Source: Helicobacter pylori_CU
Lineage (GTDB): Bacteria > Campylobacterota > Campylobacteria > Campylobacterales > Helicobacteraceae
NCBI RefSeq assembly: GCF_000259235.1
Contig: NC_017733.1
Span: 496,001 to 560,000 of the forward strand
Direction: 5' to 3'
DNA length: 64,000 nucleotides
Shown here: in pieces, positions 50,002 through 59,428 of the stretch
Position numbering within the stretch: position 1 is the stretch's first letter
How the letters are laid out: each line of letters starts with the position of its first letter
Position numbers and translations under genes: made by a program
Notes under the pieces: generated by a model
What the model saw: the letters and a program-made list of their open reading frames with translations, nothing else
Databases searched by the model: none
Told to the model about the DNA's origin: nothing

Positions 50002-50526
50002 ATGGCGTTATTAGAGATTATCCATTACCCTTCTAAAATTTTAAGAACGATTTCTAAAGAGGTCGTCTCTTTTGATGCGAAACTCCACCAACAGCTAGAT
50101 GACATGCATGAAACCATGATCGCTAGTGAGGGGATAGGGTTAGCCGCTATTCAAGTGGGCTTGCCTTTAAGAATGCTCATTATCAATCTCCCGAAAGAAG
50201 ACGGCGTGCAACACAAAGAAGACTGCTTGGAAATCATTAACCCTAAGTTTATAGAAACTGGGGGATCAATGATGTATAGAGAAGGGTGCTTGTCTGTGCC
50301 GGGATTTTATGAGGAGGTGGAGCGTTTTGAAAAGGTTAAGATAGAGTATCAAAACCGCTTCGCTGAAGTGAAAGTTTTAGAAGCGAGCGAGCTTTTAGCC
50401 GTAGCCATTCAGCATGAGATCGATCACCTCAATGGCGTGTTATTCGTGGATAAATTATCCATTTTGAAGCGTAAGAAATTTGAAAAAGAACTCAAAGAGC
50501 TGCAAAAAAAACAAAAACACAAGTAA
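50002..50526 (+). CDS. def: Peptide deformylase
   Basis: Removes the N-formyl group from nascent proteins. Metal site motifs GIGLAAIQVG (42-51), EGCLSVPG (metal Cys, ~93-100) and HEIDHLNG (~137-144) are all intact; length 174. It begins 4 bases after clpP; a chaperone/processing operon with tig and clpP. Confidence 0.97.
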   Translation: MALLEIIHYPSKILRTISKEVVSFDAKLHQQLDDMHETMIASEGIGLAAIQVGLPLRMLIINLPKEDGVQHKEDCLEIINPKFIETGGSMMYREGCLSVPGFYEEVERFEKVKIEYQNRFAEVKVLEASELLAVAIQHEIDHLNGVLFVDKLSILKRKKFEKELKELQKKQKHK

Positions 50527-50531
50527 CCACC

Positions 50532-52052
50532 ATGATTAACACGATATTTTGCGCGACCATGCAAAGGGGGGTGGCAGAAATCGTAGCTGTGGAAGCGACT
50601 TTCACAAGGGCTTTGCCGGCGTTTGTGATTTCAGGATTGGCTAATAATTCTATCCAAGAAGCCAAGCAACGGGTCCAATCGGCTTTACAAAATAACGATT
50701 TCACTTTCCCGCCTTTAAAAATCACCATCAACCTTTCCCCCTCAGATTTGCCTAAATCCGGGAGTCATTTTGATTTGCCTATCGCTCTTTTAATCGCTTT
50801 GCAAAAACAAGAGTTGGCTTTTAAAGAGTGGTTTGCTTTTGGGGAGTTAGGGCTTGATGGCAAGATCAAACCCAATTCTAACATTTTCCCCATGCTTTTA
50901 GACATTGCCATTAAGCGCCCCCATGCTAAAGTCATTGTGCCTAAGGCGAATGAAGAGCTTTTTTCGCTTATCCCTAATTTGCAATGCTTTTTTGTGGGGC
51001 ATTTTAAAGAAGCGTTAGAAATCTTGCAAAACCCTGAAATCAAAGCAGACACCCACACGAAAAAACTACCCTTTAAAACGATAGAATTGAACGATAAAGA
51101 GTATTATTTTTCAGACGCCTATGCCTTAGATTTCAAAGAAGTTAAGGGGCAAGCTGTCGCTAAAGAAGCCGCTTTGATCGCTAGCGCTGGGTTTCATAAT
51201 TTGATTTTAGAGGGAAGCCCAGGGTGTGGGAAAAGCATGATCATTAATCGCATGCGTTATATCTTGCCTCCATTAAGCCTGAATGAAATCTTAGAAGCGA
51301 CAAAATTACGCATTTTAAGCGAGCAAGACAGCGCCTATTACCCCTTAAGGAGTTTTAGAAACCCTCACCAAAGCGCTTCAAAATCCAGCATTTTAGGCTC
51401 AAGCTCTCTAAGAGAGCCAAAACCTGGCGAAATCGCGCTAGCGCATAACGGCATGCTTTTTTTTGATGAATTGCCTCATTTTAAAAAGGATATTTTGGAA
51501 GCTTTGAGAGAGCCTTTAGAAAACAATAAATTAGTGATCTCACGAGTGCATAGCAAAATTGAATACGAAACCTCTTTTTTATTCGTGGGGGCTCAAAACC
51601 CTTGCTTGTGCGGGAATTTACTCAGCGCTACCAAAGCATGCCGTTGCCAAGATAGAGAAATTGTGCAGTATAAAAACCGCTTGAGCGAGCCTTTTTTAGA
51701 CAGGATTGATTTGTTCGTGCAAATGGAAGAGGGGAATTATAAAGACACGCCGTCGCATTCTTGGACTTCAAAAGAGATGCATGAATTGGTGTTATTAGCT
51801 TTCAAACAGCAAAAGTTAAGGAAACAGAGCTCTTTTAATGGTAAGCTTAATGAAGAGCAGATCGAACGATTTTGCCCTTTAAACGCTGAAGCAAAAAAGT
51901 TGTTAGAGCAGGCGGTTGAAAGGTTTAATCTGTCCATGCGCTCTGTGAATAAGGTCAAAAAAGTCGCTAGGACGATTGCGGATTTAAACGCTTGCGAGAA
52001 TATAGAAAGATCTCACATGCTTAAAGCGCTGAGTTTTAGAAAGATTTCTTAA
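50532..52052 (+). CDS. comM: ComM-like Mg-chelatase-family AAA+ helicase
   Basis: Promotes branch migration/homologous recombination in natural transformation. N-terminal Lon-like/ribosomal S5-fold domain with VEATFTRALPAFVISGLANN, Walker A EGSPGCGKSMIINRM (~227-241), Walker B LFFDELPHF, Cys-rich CLCGNLLSATKACRCQD (zinc-like, ~357-373) and FLDRIDLFVQ sensor. Length 506. H. pylori is naturally competent; comM fits. It starts 5 bases after def. Confidence 0.94.
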   Translation: MINTIFCATMQRGVAEIVAVEATFTRALPAFVISGLANNSIQEAKQRVQSALQNNDFTFPPLKITINLSPSDLPKSGSHFDLPIALLIALQKQELAFKEWFAFGELGLDGKIKPNSNIFPMLLDIAIKRPHAKVIVPKANEELFSLIPNLQCFFVGHFKEALEILQNPEIKADTHTKKLPFKTIELNDKEYYFSDAYALDFKEVKGQAVAKEAALIASAGFHNLILEGSPGCGKSMIINRMRYILPPLSLNEILEATKLRILSEQDSAYYPLRSFRNPHQSASKSSILGSSSLREPKPGEIALAHNGMLFFDELPHFKKDILEALREPLENNKLVISRVHSKIEYETSFLFVGAQNPCLCGNLLSATKACRCQDREIVQYKNRLSEPFLDRIDLFVQMEEGNYKDTPSHSWTSKEMHELVLLAFKQQKLRKQSSFNGKLNEEQIERFCPLNAEAKKLLEQAVERFNLSMRSVNKVKKVARTIADLNACENIERSHMLKALSFRKIS

Positions 52053-52076
52053 AAGGATTTTTATAAGGGAGAGAAA

Positions 52077-54137
52077 ATGCAAGAATACCACATTCACAAT
52101 TTGGATTGCCCTGATTGCGCGGCTAAATTAGAAAGGGATTTAAACAAACTAGACTATGTGAAAAAGGCTCAAATCAATTTCAGCACCAGTAAGCTGTTTT
52201 TGGATACGAGCGATTTTGAAAAAGTTAAGGCTTTCATCAAGCAAAACGAACCGCATTTGAGCCTGTCTTTTAAAGAGGCCGCAGAAAAGCCCTTGAGTTT
52301 TACCCCACTCATCATTACGATCGCTGTCTTTTTAGGCGCGATTTTAATCTTACACCTAAACCCTAGCCCTTTCATTGAAAAAGCGGTGTTCGTGGTATTA
52401 GCCTTAGTGTATCTAGTGAGCGGTAAAGATGTGATTTTGGGGGCGTTTCGTGGGCTTAAAAAGGGGCAATTTTTTGATGAAAACGCTTTGATGTTCATTG
52501 CGACTATTGCGGCTTTTTGCGTGGGGGCTTATGAAGAGAGCGTCTCTATCATGGTGTTTTATTCAGCGGGCGAATTTTTGCAAAAACTCGCTATCGCTCG
52601 CTCTAAAAAATCCCTTAAGGCTTTGGTGGATGTCGCTCCTAATCTGGCTTATTTGAAAAAGGGCGATGCATTAGTGAGTGTCGCACCTGAAGATTTAAGA
52701 GTTAATGACATTGTGGTGGTGAAAGTCGGCGAAAAAGTGCCTGTGGATGGCGTGGTAGTTAAGGGCGAAAGTTTTCTAGATGAAAGGGCGTTGAGTGGGG
52801 AGTCTATGCCTGTTAATGTCAGCGAAAATTCTAAAGTTTTAGGGGGGAGCTTGAATTTAAAAGCGGTCCTTGAAATTAAAGTAGAAAAACTTTATAAAGA
52901 TTCTTCTATCGCTAAAGTGGTGGATTTGGTCCAACAAGCCACGAATGAAAAGAGCGAAACCGAGAAATTTATCACTAAATTTTCACGCTACTACACCCCA
53001 AGCGTTTTATTCATCGCCTTAATGATCGCCATATTACCGCCCTTGTTTTCTATGGGGAGCTTTGATGAGTGGATTTATAGGGGGCTTGTGGCTTTAATGG
53101 TGAGCTGCCCTTGCGCGTTAGTGATTTCTGTGCCTTTAGGGTATTTTGGGGGCGTGGGAGCGGCGAGCCGAAAGGGCATTTTAATGAAAGGCGTGCATGT
53201 TTTAGAGGTGCTTACTCAAGCTAAAAGCATCGCCTTTGATAAAACCGGCACTTTGACCAAAGGCGTTTTTAAAGTAACGGATATTGTGCCACAAAACGGG
53301 CATTCTAAAGAAGAAGTTTTGTATTACGCTTCTTGTTCGCAGCTTTTATCCACGCACCCTATCGCCTTATCCATTCAAAAAGCATGCGAAGAAATGTTAA
53401 AAGACGATAAGCACCAGCATGACATTAAAAATTACGAAGAATTGAGCGGAATGGGGGTTAAAGCGCAATGCCATACGGATCTAATCATCGCAGGGAATGA
53501 AAAAATGCTCGATCAATTCCATATCGCGCACAGCCCTTCAAAAGAAAACGGCACGATCGTGCATGTGGCTTTTAACCAAACTTATGTGGGCTATATCGTC
53601 ATTAGCGATGAGATTAAAGATGACGCCATAGAGTGTTTAAGGGATTTAAAAGCGCAAGGGATAGAAAATTTTTGCATTTTGAGTGGGGACAGGAAAAGCG
53701 CGACTGAAAGCATCGCTCAAACTCTAGGCTGTGAATATCATGCGAGTTTGTTGCCTGAAGAAAAAACGAGCGTGTTTAAAACTTTTAAAGAACGCTATAA
53801 AGCCTCGGCGATTTTTGTAGGCGATGGCATCAATGACGCTCCAACTCTAGCGAGCGCTGATGTGGGGATTGGCATGGGGAAAGGCTCAGAATTGAGCAAG
53901 CAAAGCGCGGACATTGTGATCACTAATGACTCCTTAAGCTCTTTGGTGAAAGTTTTAGCGATCGCTAAAAAAACTAAAAGCATTATTTGGCAAAATATCT
54001 TGTTCGCTTTGGGGATTAAGGCGGTTTTTATCGTGCTAGGGCTTATGGGGGTAGCCAGCTTGTGGGAGGCGGTCTTTGGCGATGTGGGGGTTACGCTTTT
54101 AGCCTTAGCCAATTCCATGCGCGCGATGAGGGCTTAA
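52077..54137 (+). CDS. cadA: P1B-type heavy-metal exporting ATPase (cadmium/zinc/cobalt)
   Basis: Exports soft metal ions; in H. pylori cadA gives resistance to Cd, Zn and Co. One N-terminal heavy-metal domain with HNLDCPDCAAKLERDL (7-22), membrane helices, actuator DERALSGESMPVN (~237-249), metal-binding CPC in VSCPCALVISVPLG (~341-354), phosphorylation DKTGTLTKG (~387-395), and GDGINDAPTLASADVGIGMG (~582-601). Length 686. Ends the tig-clpP-def-comM-cadA run. Confidence 0.96.
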   Translation: MQEYHIHNLDCPDCAAKLERDLNKLDYVKKAQINFSTSKLFLDTSDFEKVKAFIKQNEPHLSLSFKEAAEKPLSFTPLIITIAVFLGAILILHLNPSPFIEKAVFVVLALVYLVSGKDVILGAFRGLKKGQFFDENALMFIATIAAFCVGAYEESVSIMVFYSAGEFLQKLAIARSKKSLKALVDVAPNLAYLKKGDALVSVAPEDLRVNDIVVVKVGEKVPVDGVVVKGESFLDERALSGESMPVNVSENSKVLGGSLNLKAVLEIKVEKLYKDSSIAKVVDLVQQATNEKSETEKFITKFSRYYTPSVLFIALMIAILPPLFSMGSFDEWIYRGLVALMVSCPCALVISVPLGYFGGVGAASRKGILMKGVHVLEVLTQAKSIAFDKTGTLTKGVFKVTDIVPQNGHSKEEVLYYASCSQLLSTHPIALSIQKACEEMLKDDKHQHDIKNYEELSGMGVKAQCHTDLIIAGNEKMLDQFHIAHSPSKENGTIVHVAFNQTYVGYIVISDEIKDDAIECLRDLKAQGIENFCILSGDRKSATESIAQTLGCEYHASLLPEEKTSVFKTFKERYKASAIFVGDGINDAPTLASADVGIGMGKGSELSKQSADIVITNDSLSSLVKVLAIAKKTKSIIWQNILFALGIKAVFIVLGLMGVASLWEAVFGDVGVTLLALANSMRAMRA

Positions 54138-54159
54138 GCTATCTTGACCCTGTATAAAA

Positions 54160-55389
54160 TTGGAATTTATTTTGAAAAGTAATCAATACAAGATTATCAG
54201 TTTATTTTCTGGGTGTGGTGGGCTAGATTTAGGCTTTATTAAAGAGGGCTTTGAAGTTATTTGGGCCAATGATTTTTTTAAAGAAGCTGTAGAAACTTAT
54301 CAAAAAAATATTGGCTCTCATATTATTTATGGTGATATAACAAAAATTCCTAGTGGTGATATTCCAAACGAATGCGATGTTTTACTTGGAGGTTTTCCTT
54401 GTCAGGGTTTTTCAGTAGCTAACACCAAACGATCTATGGAAGATGAAAGAAATTTTTTATACAAAGAATTATTGCGACTTTTAAAAGACAAACAACCTAA
54501 ATTTTTTGTGGCTGAAAATGTTAAGGGATTGTTGTCTATCCAAAAAGGGCAAGTGATTGAAATGATCGTGCAAGATTTTAAATCGCTTGGTTATTGTGTG
54601 GATTATAAGCTATTAAAAGCTTCTGATTATGGCGTGCCTCAACACAGAGAAAGAGTTATTATTATTGGCAATAGGTTGGGGCTTAAAAATCCTTTTCCTA
54701 AAAAAACTCATGGGTTATGCAATGACTTATTTAATGAAAAATTAAAACCTTATGTGTGCGTTAAAGATGTAGTGGGGCATTTAGCTAATGTAAGAACAAG
54801 AGACGCTAGTTTTATGCTAGATGGTGTGATGATACATAATCATGTAGCGCGCACTAATGTTTATGATACATTTTGGGGGAGAAAGTATCCTATTAATCAG
54901 CATGAAATTTGTGATTATTTGAAGTTTTGGCGTTCTTGTAGTTCTTATAGCACCAAACAAATTGATGAATATTTTGGATATGCTCATACTGCTGGACATT
55001 GGTTTAGAAAGGATAACAATTCAGGGAGTATCCCAAAAGCACAAGATTGGTGGGAGTTAAAAAAACTTTTAAAATTTGATGATACCTATGACAAGGCGGT
55101 TACAGAATTTGAACTAAAAGAAATCAAATTTGAGCAATCTTTAAGAATCAATAATTGGGAGTTGCCAAGCGATACTATTACTGCAACGGGTCCTGAGATT
55201 CACCCTAATAGACAAAGGCGTATGTCAGTAAGAGAATGCGCCATTATTCAAACCTTTCCTAACGATTTTATTTTTTATGGAAGTTTAGGGAATATGTATA
55301 AGCAAATTGGCAATGCTGTGCCAGTATTATTGGCTCAAAAGATTGCAAAAGAGATTTTTAAGGAGTTAAAAAAATATGATAAATCTTAG
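54160..55389 (+). CDS. Type II DNA cytosine-C5 methyltransferase
   Basis: A 409-residue m5C methyltransferase. Motif I FSGCGGLDLGF (15-25), IV GGFPCQGFS (catalytic Cys ~81), VI AENVKGLL, VIII QHRERVIIIG (~161-170), and X QIGNAVPVLLAQKI (~385-398); the variable target region lies between VIII and the end. TTG at 54160 is the longest start; TTG 54172 is possible since TATAAA at 54153-54158 would give a transcript start after 54160. Codon use and base composition are more AT-rich than cadA or hofF. The next gene overlaps its end by 14 bases, a paired restriction enzyme. The recognition site cannot be deduced. Confidence 0.93.
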   Translation: MEFILKSNQYKIISLFSGCGGLDLGFIKEGFEVIWANDFFKEAVETYQKNIGSHIIYGDITKIPSGDIPNECDVLLGGFPCQGFSVANTKRSMEDERNFLYKELLRLLKDKQPKFFVAENVKGLLSIQKGQVIEMIVQDFKSLGYCVDYKLLKASDYGVPQHRERVIIIGNRLGLKNPFPKKTHGLCNDLFNEKLKPYVCVKDVVGHLANVRTRDASFMLDGVMIHNHVARTNVYDTFWGRKYPINQHEICDYLKFWRSCSSYSTKQIDEYFGYAHTAGHWFRKDNNSGSIPKAQDWWELKKLLKFDDTYDKAVTEFELKEIKFEQSLRINNWELPSDTITATGPEIHPNRQRRMSVRECAIIQTFPNDFIFYGSLGNMYKQIGNAVPVLLAQKIAKEIFKELKKYDKS

Positions 55390-56128
55390 AGAAATTGAAG
55401 AAATGGAAAATAAATATCTGGAGAAATTTTATCATTTTCTTAAGTATTGTGAAGATGAAATGATGCAAGGATTTTTAACTAAAGAAAAAATTAAAGACGA
55501 TTGGATAGGCAAATACGATTCTAAAATCTCTGATTTTGCTGTAGGGGCTGAACGCATTATTTATGCACTCTTTAATGGTAAGGGAGTGGGGCAACCCAAT
55601 TCTTGTCCTGTGGGAGCTGATATGTTTTTTGAGGTAGAAGATGCTTTTATCCATATTGATTTAAAAACGGTTCAAACTAGAAATATAGGAGATTTTTGTG
55701 AGAGCATTTTTGTAGGCACTAACCAAAATAGTTATCAATCTGAAATTATTAAAACCAATGGAGAATCTTTTGAAGAACCCAGAATGTATAAGCCTGCTTT
55801 ACCTTATTTTTATAATCAAGGTAAGGTTAATGAAAAAATATGTTTGACTTATTTTATTACTATTTTATATGAAGATGAGAATTTAAATATTTTAAATATC
55901 AATTTAATGTGCATGCCAAATGGATTATTGGCTAAACACTATGGCACAAGGGTGTTAAAAGCGGGCAAGAATTTAGATAAAGCTAGATTTCATTTTGTTA
56001 AATGTGCTGATTTTGAGTGTTTAGAAGAAAAGAAATCACGCATTAAAGTTATTTATTTTGATAATAATATGAAACAGGAATATAAAAATAGGTTGAAATT
56101 TATTGAAAGTTTGGTTGGTAAGAATTAA
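55376..56128 (+). CDS. Putative type II restriction endonuclease partner of the C5 methyltransferase
   Basis: A 250-residue protein whose ATG lies 14 bases inside the methyltransferase gene, the usual arrangement of a coupled R-M pair. It has a PD-(D/E)XK-like core: Asp in VGADMFFE (~81) followed 14 residues on by HIDLKTVQTR (Asp-Leu-Lys, ~95-97). The rest contains GAERIIYALFNGKG and a C-terminal FVKCADFECL strand. No match to a named enzyme family is claimed. The nuclease frame is intact. AT-rich like its partner. Confidence 0.8.
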   Translation: MINLREIEEMENKYLEKFYHFLKYCEDEMMQGFLTKEKIKDDWIGKYDSKISDFAVGAERIIYALFNGKGVGQPNSCPVGADMFFEVEDAFIHIDLKTVQTRNIGDFCESIFVGTNQNSYQSEIIKTNGESFEEPRMYKPALPYFYNQGKVNEKICLTYFITILYEDENLNILNINLMCMPNGLLAKHYGTRVLKAGKNLDKARFHFVKCADFECLEEKKSRIKVIYFDNNMKQEYKNRLKFIESLVGKN

Positions 56129-56156
56129 AATATTGATTTTTAAATAACTAATTTTT

Positions 56157-56216
56157 ATGGAATTAAATCCTAACTTAATGGAATTAGAAACTAAAGAAAA
56201 TTTTTACGATAAATAA
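56157..56216 (+). pseudogene. Possible gene fragment of 19 codons after the R-M pair
   Basis: ATG 56157 to TAA 56214-56216 encodes MELNPNLMELETKENFYDK, which has a protein-like composition unlike the surrounding AT-rich spacer. There is no ribosome site worth naming. It may be the surviving start of a gene lost when the R-M cassette was exchanged. Confidence 0.25.
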
Positions 56217-56376
56217 AAAATCCTATTTTTAAAAATAAAAGTTTTAGTATCACAGAGCCAAAAATACCCATAGCACAATGAAATAAAAAAGTTTAAAATC
56301 CTAACGCTTTTTAAAAACAAGCCCTAAAATAGGCGATAAAGCGTTTTTTAATGGCTGTTTTATGGCTAGGCGTTTT

Positions 56377-56402
56377 AACAACCCCTTTAAATAAGGGTTG
56401 TT
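56377..56402. terminator. Hairpin at the 3' end of hofF
   Basis: AACAACCC (56377-56384) pairs with GGGTTGTT (56395-56402) around a 10-base loop, preceded on the plus strand by TTTT and followed by ATTTT. It lies 15 bases beyond the hofF stop, so it may end hofF transcripts or those from the right-hand R-M side; without a long T run it is only a probable terminator. Confidence 0.5.
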
Positions 56403-56416
56403 ATTTTAAAAGGGGT

Positions 56417-57916
56417 TTAAAGCTTCCACACGATCTCGGTAAAAATGTGGCTCCTGTCTTGATCGGTGGCGGGTTGGCTGTCTAATTTTGGCCCGTTCCA
56501 CCCCATTTTATAGCCTTGATGCATCAACACATTATAATATTCAAATTTAATGTCGGCTGAGAAATTTTTAGTGAATTTATAGCCCAAGTTGAGCGATAGG
56601 ACTTGTTCGTTCGCCCTAGGCCCATAAGTCAAACGCCCTAATAAACCCCAAAGGAATTTCCTATGCACCCCACCGCCAAAGGCAAACACAGTAAAAGCGT
56701 TCGCGTCCATCATGTAAGACAAAGAGTTAAGGGTGTTTGCATAAACGGTGTTCGTCCAAAAGTCAAAGCCCAAGCGGTTACCATGGTAGCCTATCATCCA
56801 GTTAGCGTTCCCAAAGGATTTATAAATCCCAAAACCAAAATTGTATTCATTCCATTCAAACTTTTGTTTGATCATCAAGCTGTGTGCGTTCTTACCGGCT
56901 GGCATGCCAAATTGATAGGTGTCCCAAAATCTTTTAGCGTAAAAAGGATTAAGCACGGTAACATCGGTTTGAGAGCGAAACCCTAATCCGGTAAAAGTGG
57001 GGTTGCTATCATAAGTGATCGTAAAGTTGGGGTCGTATTCGTTAAAGGGTGAAAAATAGACAAAAGGCTGAATGCTAAAACCCTTGTAATTCCAAATGAT
57101 ATAAAAGGCATGCACCCCAGGGTTTATGGTTTGCCCGTTTTTAAGAGTGTAGGTTTTAGGCGAATAGAAATTATAAAGCCACTCGTTATAGGCAAAGCCA
57201 CGACCAAAAGAGCTAAACCACCAGAATTTGAAATTCCCTAAATTTAAGGTCATGTCCAAGCCTTGGTTGTAACCACTCATATAATCCGCCGGGGATTCGT
57301 ATCTCCCACCCCTAATTTCAAAAATGTCCTTGTAGTTGTAGCGCAAGTAAGCGTTATAAATCACATAGTTTCTGGTGTGATCGGCATAAGTTTTTGCGCA
57401 AGTGGAAGCCTCTAAAGCTTCTTGATTAGACAACTGCGTCATTTCAGCTTGAGTCATCTTATCGTATTGGCCTTGAGTCAAATTCCCTGTGGCTAACCCG
57501 CAACTAGCCCATGGTTTTTGCCCCACAAGACCGCCCCAATAGCCCACATAGTTCCAAGTCATAGCCCCATAGGTTTTCCCTGTAACTTCGTTAATAAAAT
57601 CCTTAGTGGTATCATAAATTACAGCACCCCCCCAACCCCCAAGACTCCCGTCTAAATGATGCCCATTAGCCGTAGCGCTTTTGGGCAAAAGCTCCGTAAA
57701 ATCCACTTGCATGTAAGCCATGATCGTCATAAAGGTTTCGGTAGGGTAAAGCCCTTTATTAGTGTTGATAGGTTTGTTATTGAAACCGACTTTAGAGAAA
57801 CTTTCAGCACCCGCTTTAATTTTAGCGATTTTACCCAAATCAAGAGCTTCACTTTGAGAAGAGAATAAGAAAAGAAGCGTTGCGATATTTTTAGCAGATG
57901 CAACTTTGTAGTTCAT
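56417..57916 (-). CDS. hofF: Hof-family outer membrane protein HofF
   Basis: A 499-residue Helicobacter Hof beta-barrel. Signal peptide ATLLFLFSSQSEA with mature start LDLGKIAKIKAGAESFSKVG, the GLYPTETFMTIMAYMQVDFT hallmark, and C-terminal LTYGPRANEQVLSLNLGYKF and TEIVWKL, which align with the partial gene at the right edge. Hof proteins are usually adhesin/porin-like and partly targets of sRNA control. A 7-C run (57627-57633 on the plus strand) lies in the middle. A cysteine pair (PWASCGLATG, ASTCAKTY) suggests a loop disulfide. Confidence 0.9.
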   Translation of the reverse strand: MNYKVASAKNIATLLFLFSSQSEALDLGKIAKIKAGAESFSKVGFNNKPINTNKGLYPTETFMTIMAYMQVDFTELLPKSATANGHHLDGSLGGWGGAVIYDTTKDFINEVTGKTYGAMTWNYVGYWGGLVGQKPWASCGLATGNLTQGQYDKMTQAEMTQLSNQEALEASTCAKTYADHTRNYVIYNAYLRYNYKDIFEIRGGRYESPADYMSGYNQGLDMTLNLGNFKFWWFSSFGRGFAYNEWLYNFYSPKTYTLKNGQTINPGVHAFYIIWNYKGFSIQPFVYFSPFNEYDPNFTITYDSNPTFTGLGFRSQTDVTVLNPFYAKRFWDTYQFGMPAGKNAHSLMIKQKFEWNEYNFGFGIYKSFGNANWMIGYHGNRLGFDFWTNTVYANTLNSLSYMMDANAFTVFAFGGGVHRKFLWGLLGRLTYGPRANEQVLSLNLGYKFTKNFSADIKFEYYNVLMHQGYKMGWNGPKLDSQPATDQDRSHIFTEIVWKL

Positions 57917-58195
57917 GTTTAACCTTTAGTATAAACCAAAAATTCTAAATAGAGTAAGCCAACACCATTCAAAGAAAATTTTTTCTTACAGATCTTAAAC
58001 ATCTAATCAGTCTGTTCATCTTCCGTCCTTTTTTCTACGAAGTCCGACTTGCAAAGTTAATTCTTAACTAAGTCGTGCGTTAATACTAGCATAATATTAT
58101 GGTTTTTTTTAATTTTGAGAATAAAATTTTTCTTTGTTAGTCAAATACAGACACTCAAAGTCTTATTTCATCTCAATATTATTTATTTTTTTAAT

Positions 58196-59428
58196 TTATT
58201 CATTCCTTAACACGCTTAAAGCGTCAATAGTAGAAGCTTTTTTAGACGGGTAATAAGAAGAAAGCCCTACGATAATCACAGAGCCTATGAGAGTGAGCGT
58301 AAAATCCATTAAAGACAAATCTAAAGGTAAGGTGTTGATGCCATAGACATCTGCCGGGAGCGAGATGATAGGGAACACGCTTAAAAGATACATGCTTATA
58401 AACGCTAAAACCACCCCAAGAATCACACCGCCTAAACCAATGATATTACCCAAATAAAAAAAGGTTTTTTGGATTTCTTTTTGACTGCTCCCCATGCTAA
58501 AGAGTAGGGCGATTTCTTTACGCCTGTTCATCACCACCATTAAAAGCGAACTGATGATATTCAAAGACGCCATTAAAATAATGAGCATGAGCACAATGAA
58601 TAACGCTCTTTTTTCTAATTCCATAGCCGAGAAAAAATTCCCGTTTTGCTGCCACCACCCTTCAATGCCTATGCCATGGTGGTTGATCGTTTTTAAAGCG
58701 TTGCGTAAATTTTCAATATCCTTCATGGGCGTTTTAGAATAGACATGCACCCCATCATAAAGCCCTAAAGGTAACCTCCTGATCGCGCTTATAGCTTGAA
58801 GGCTCGCATACATGTAACTCATGTCATAAGATTTTAGCCCTGAATCAAAATCGCCTTTGATAGTAAAACGCTTCATGATAGGGGAGAGGGTTAGGCCTGT
58901 TGGCTCTAATTCGGTGAAAAACAAATCGGCTTTTTGATTGAGATCCAAATTCAAGCTGTATCTCAAGCTTTTCCCCACGATCAAATTAAAAGGGTTTTTG
59001 AAGAGATCGTTTTCATTAATGTTTTTTAAGGCGTCGTTTAAAACCTCATTGATGCGTTTTTCTTTAGAAAAATCAACCCCAAACACCACGCCGCCATTCA
59101 TGGAATGCGCACTTTTAATCAGGCTTTGGGTTTGCAAATAGGGGCTAAAAAGCAAATTAGGGAACTTTTTTTCTAAAGCTTGAACCACTTCTTCGCTGAT
59201 CCCATAAGGGCTTGTGGTATAGAGCGTTAAGGGGTAGTTCATCACAAAAAGCTTTTTTTCAAATTCCTTACTCATGCCGTTCATGATCGCCATAGCCACA
59301 ATCAAAACCATCACGCCAACCGCCACGCCAAAAAAGGCTAACAAAGCGGTGATGCTAATAAATGGCTGGCTTTTATCAAAACGCAAATAACGCTTGATAA
59401 GGAAAAAGATTAAGGATCTATTTGGCAA
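58196..59428 (-). CDS. lolC: LolC/LolE-type lipoprotein-releasing permease
   Basis: Inner membrane component that extracts lipoproteins for transfer to LolA. A 410-residue FtsX-like permease: helix 1 PFISITALLAFFGVAVGVMVLIVAMAIMN (~20-48), a large periplasmic domain (~50-260), then three helices (ALFIVLMLIILMASLNIISSLLMVVM ~270-295; GLGGVILGVVLAFISMYLL ~325-345; FTLTLIGSVIIVGLSSYYPSKKA near the end). H. pylori has one LolF-like gene in place of LolC and LolE. It overlaps secA by 11 bases, so the two are coupled; lolA lies across the divergent intergenic region. Confidence 0.88.
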   Translation of the reverse strand: MPNRSLIFFLIKRYLRFDKSQPFISITALLAFFGVAVGVMVLIVAMAIMNGMSKEFEKKLFVMNYPLTLYTTSPYGISEEVVQALEKKFPNLLFSPYLQTQSLIKSAHSMNGGVVFGVDFSKEKRINEVLNDALKNINENDLFKNPFNLIVGKSLRYSLNLDLNQKADLFFTELEPTGLTLSPIMKRFTIKGDFDSGLKSYDMSYMYASLQAISAIRRLPLGLYDGVHVYSKTPMKDIENLRNALKTINHHGIGIEGWWQQNGNFFSAMELEKRALFIVLMLIILMASLNIISSLLMVVMNRRKEIALLFSMGSSQKEIQKTFFYLGNIIGLGGVILGVVLAFISMYLLSVFPIISLPADVYGINTLPLDLSLMDFTLTLIGSVIIVGLSSYYPSKKASTIDALSVLRNE

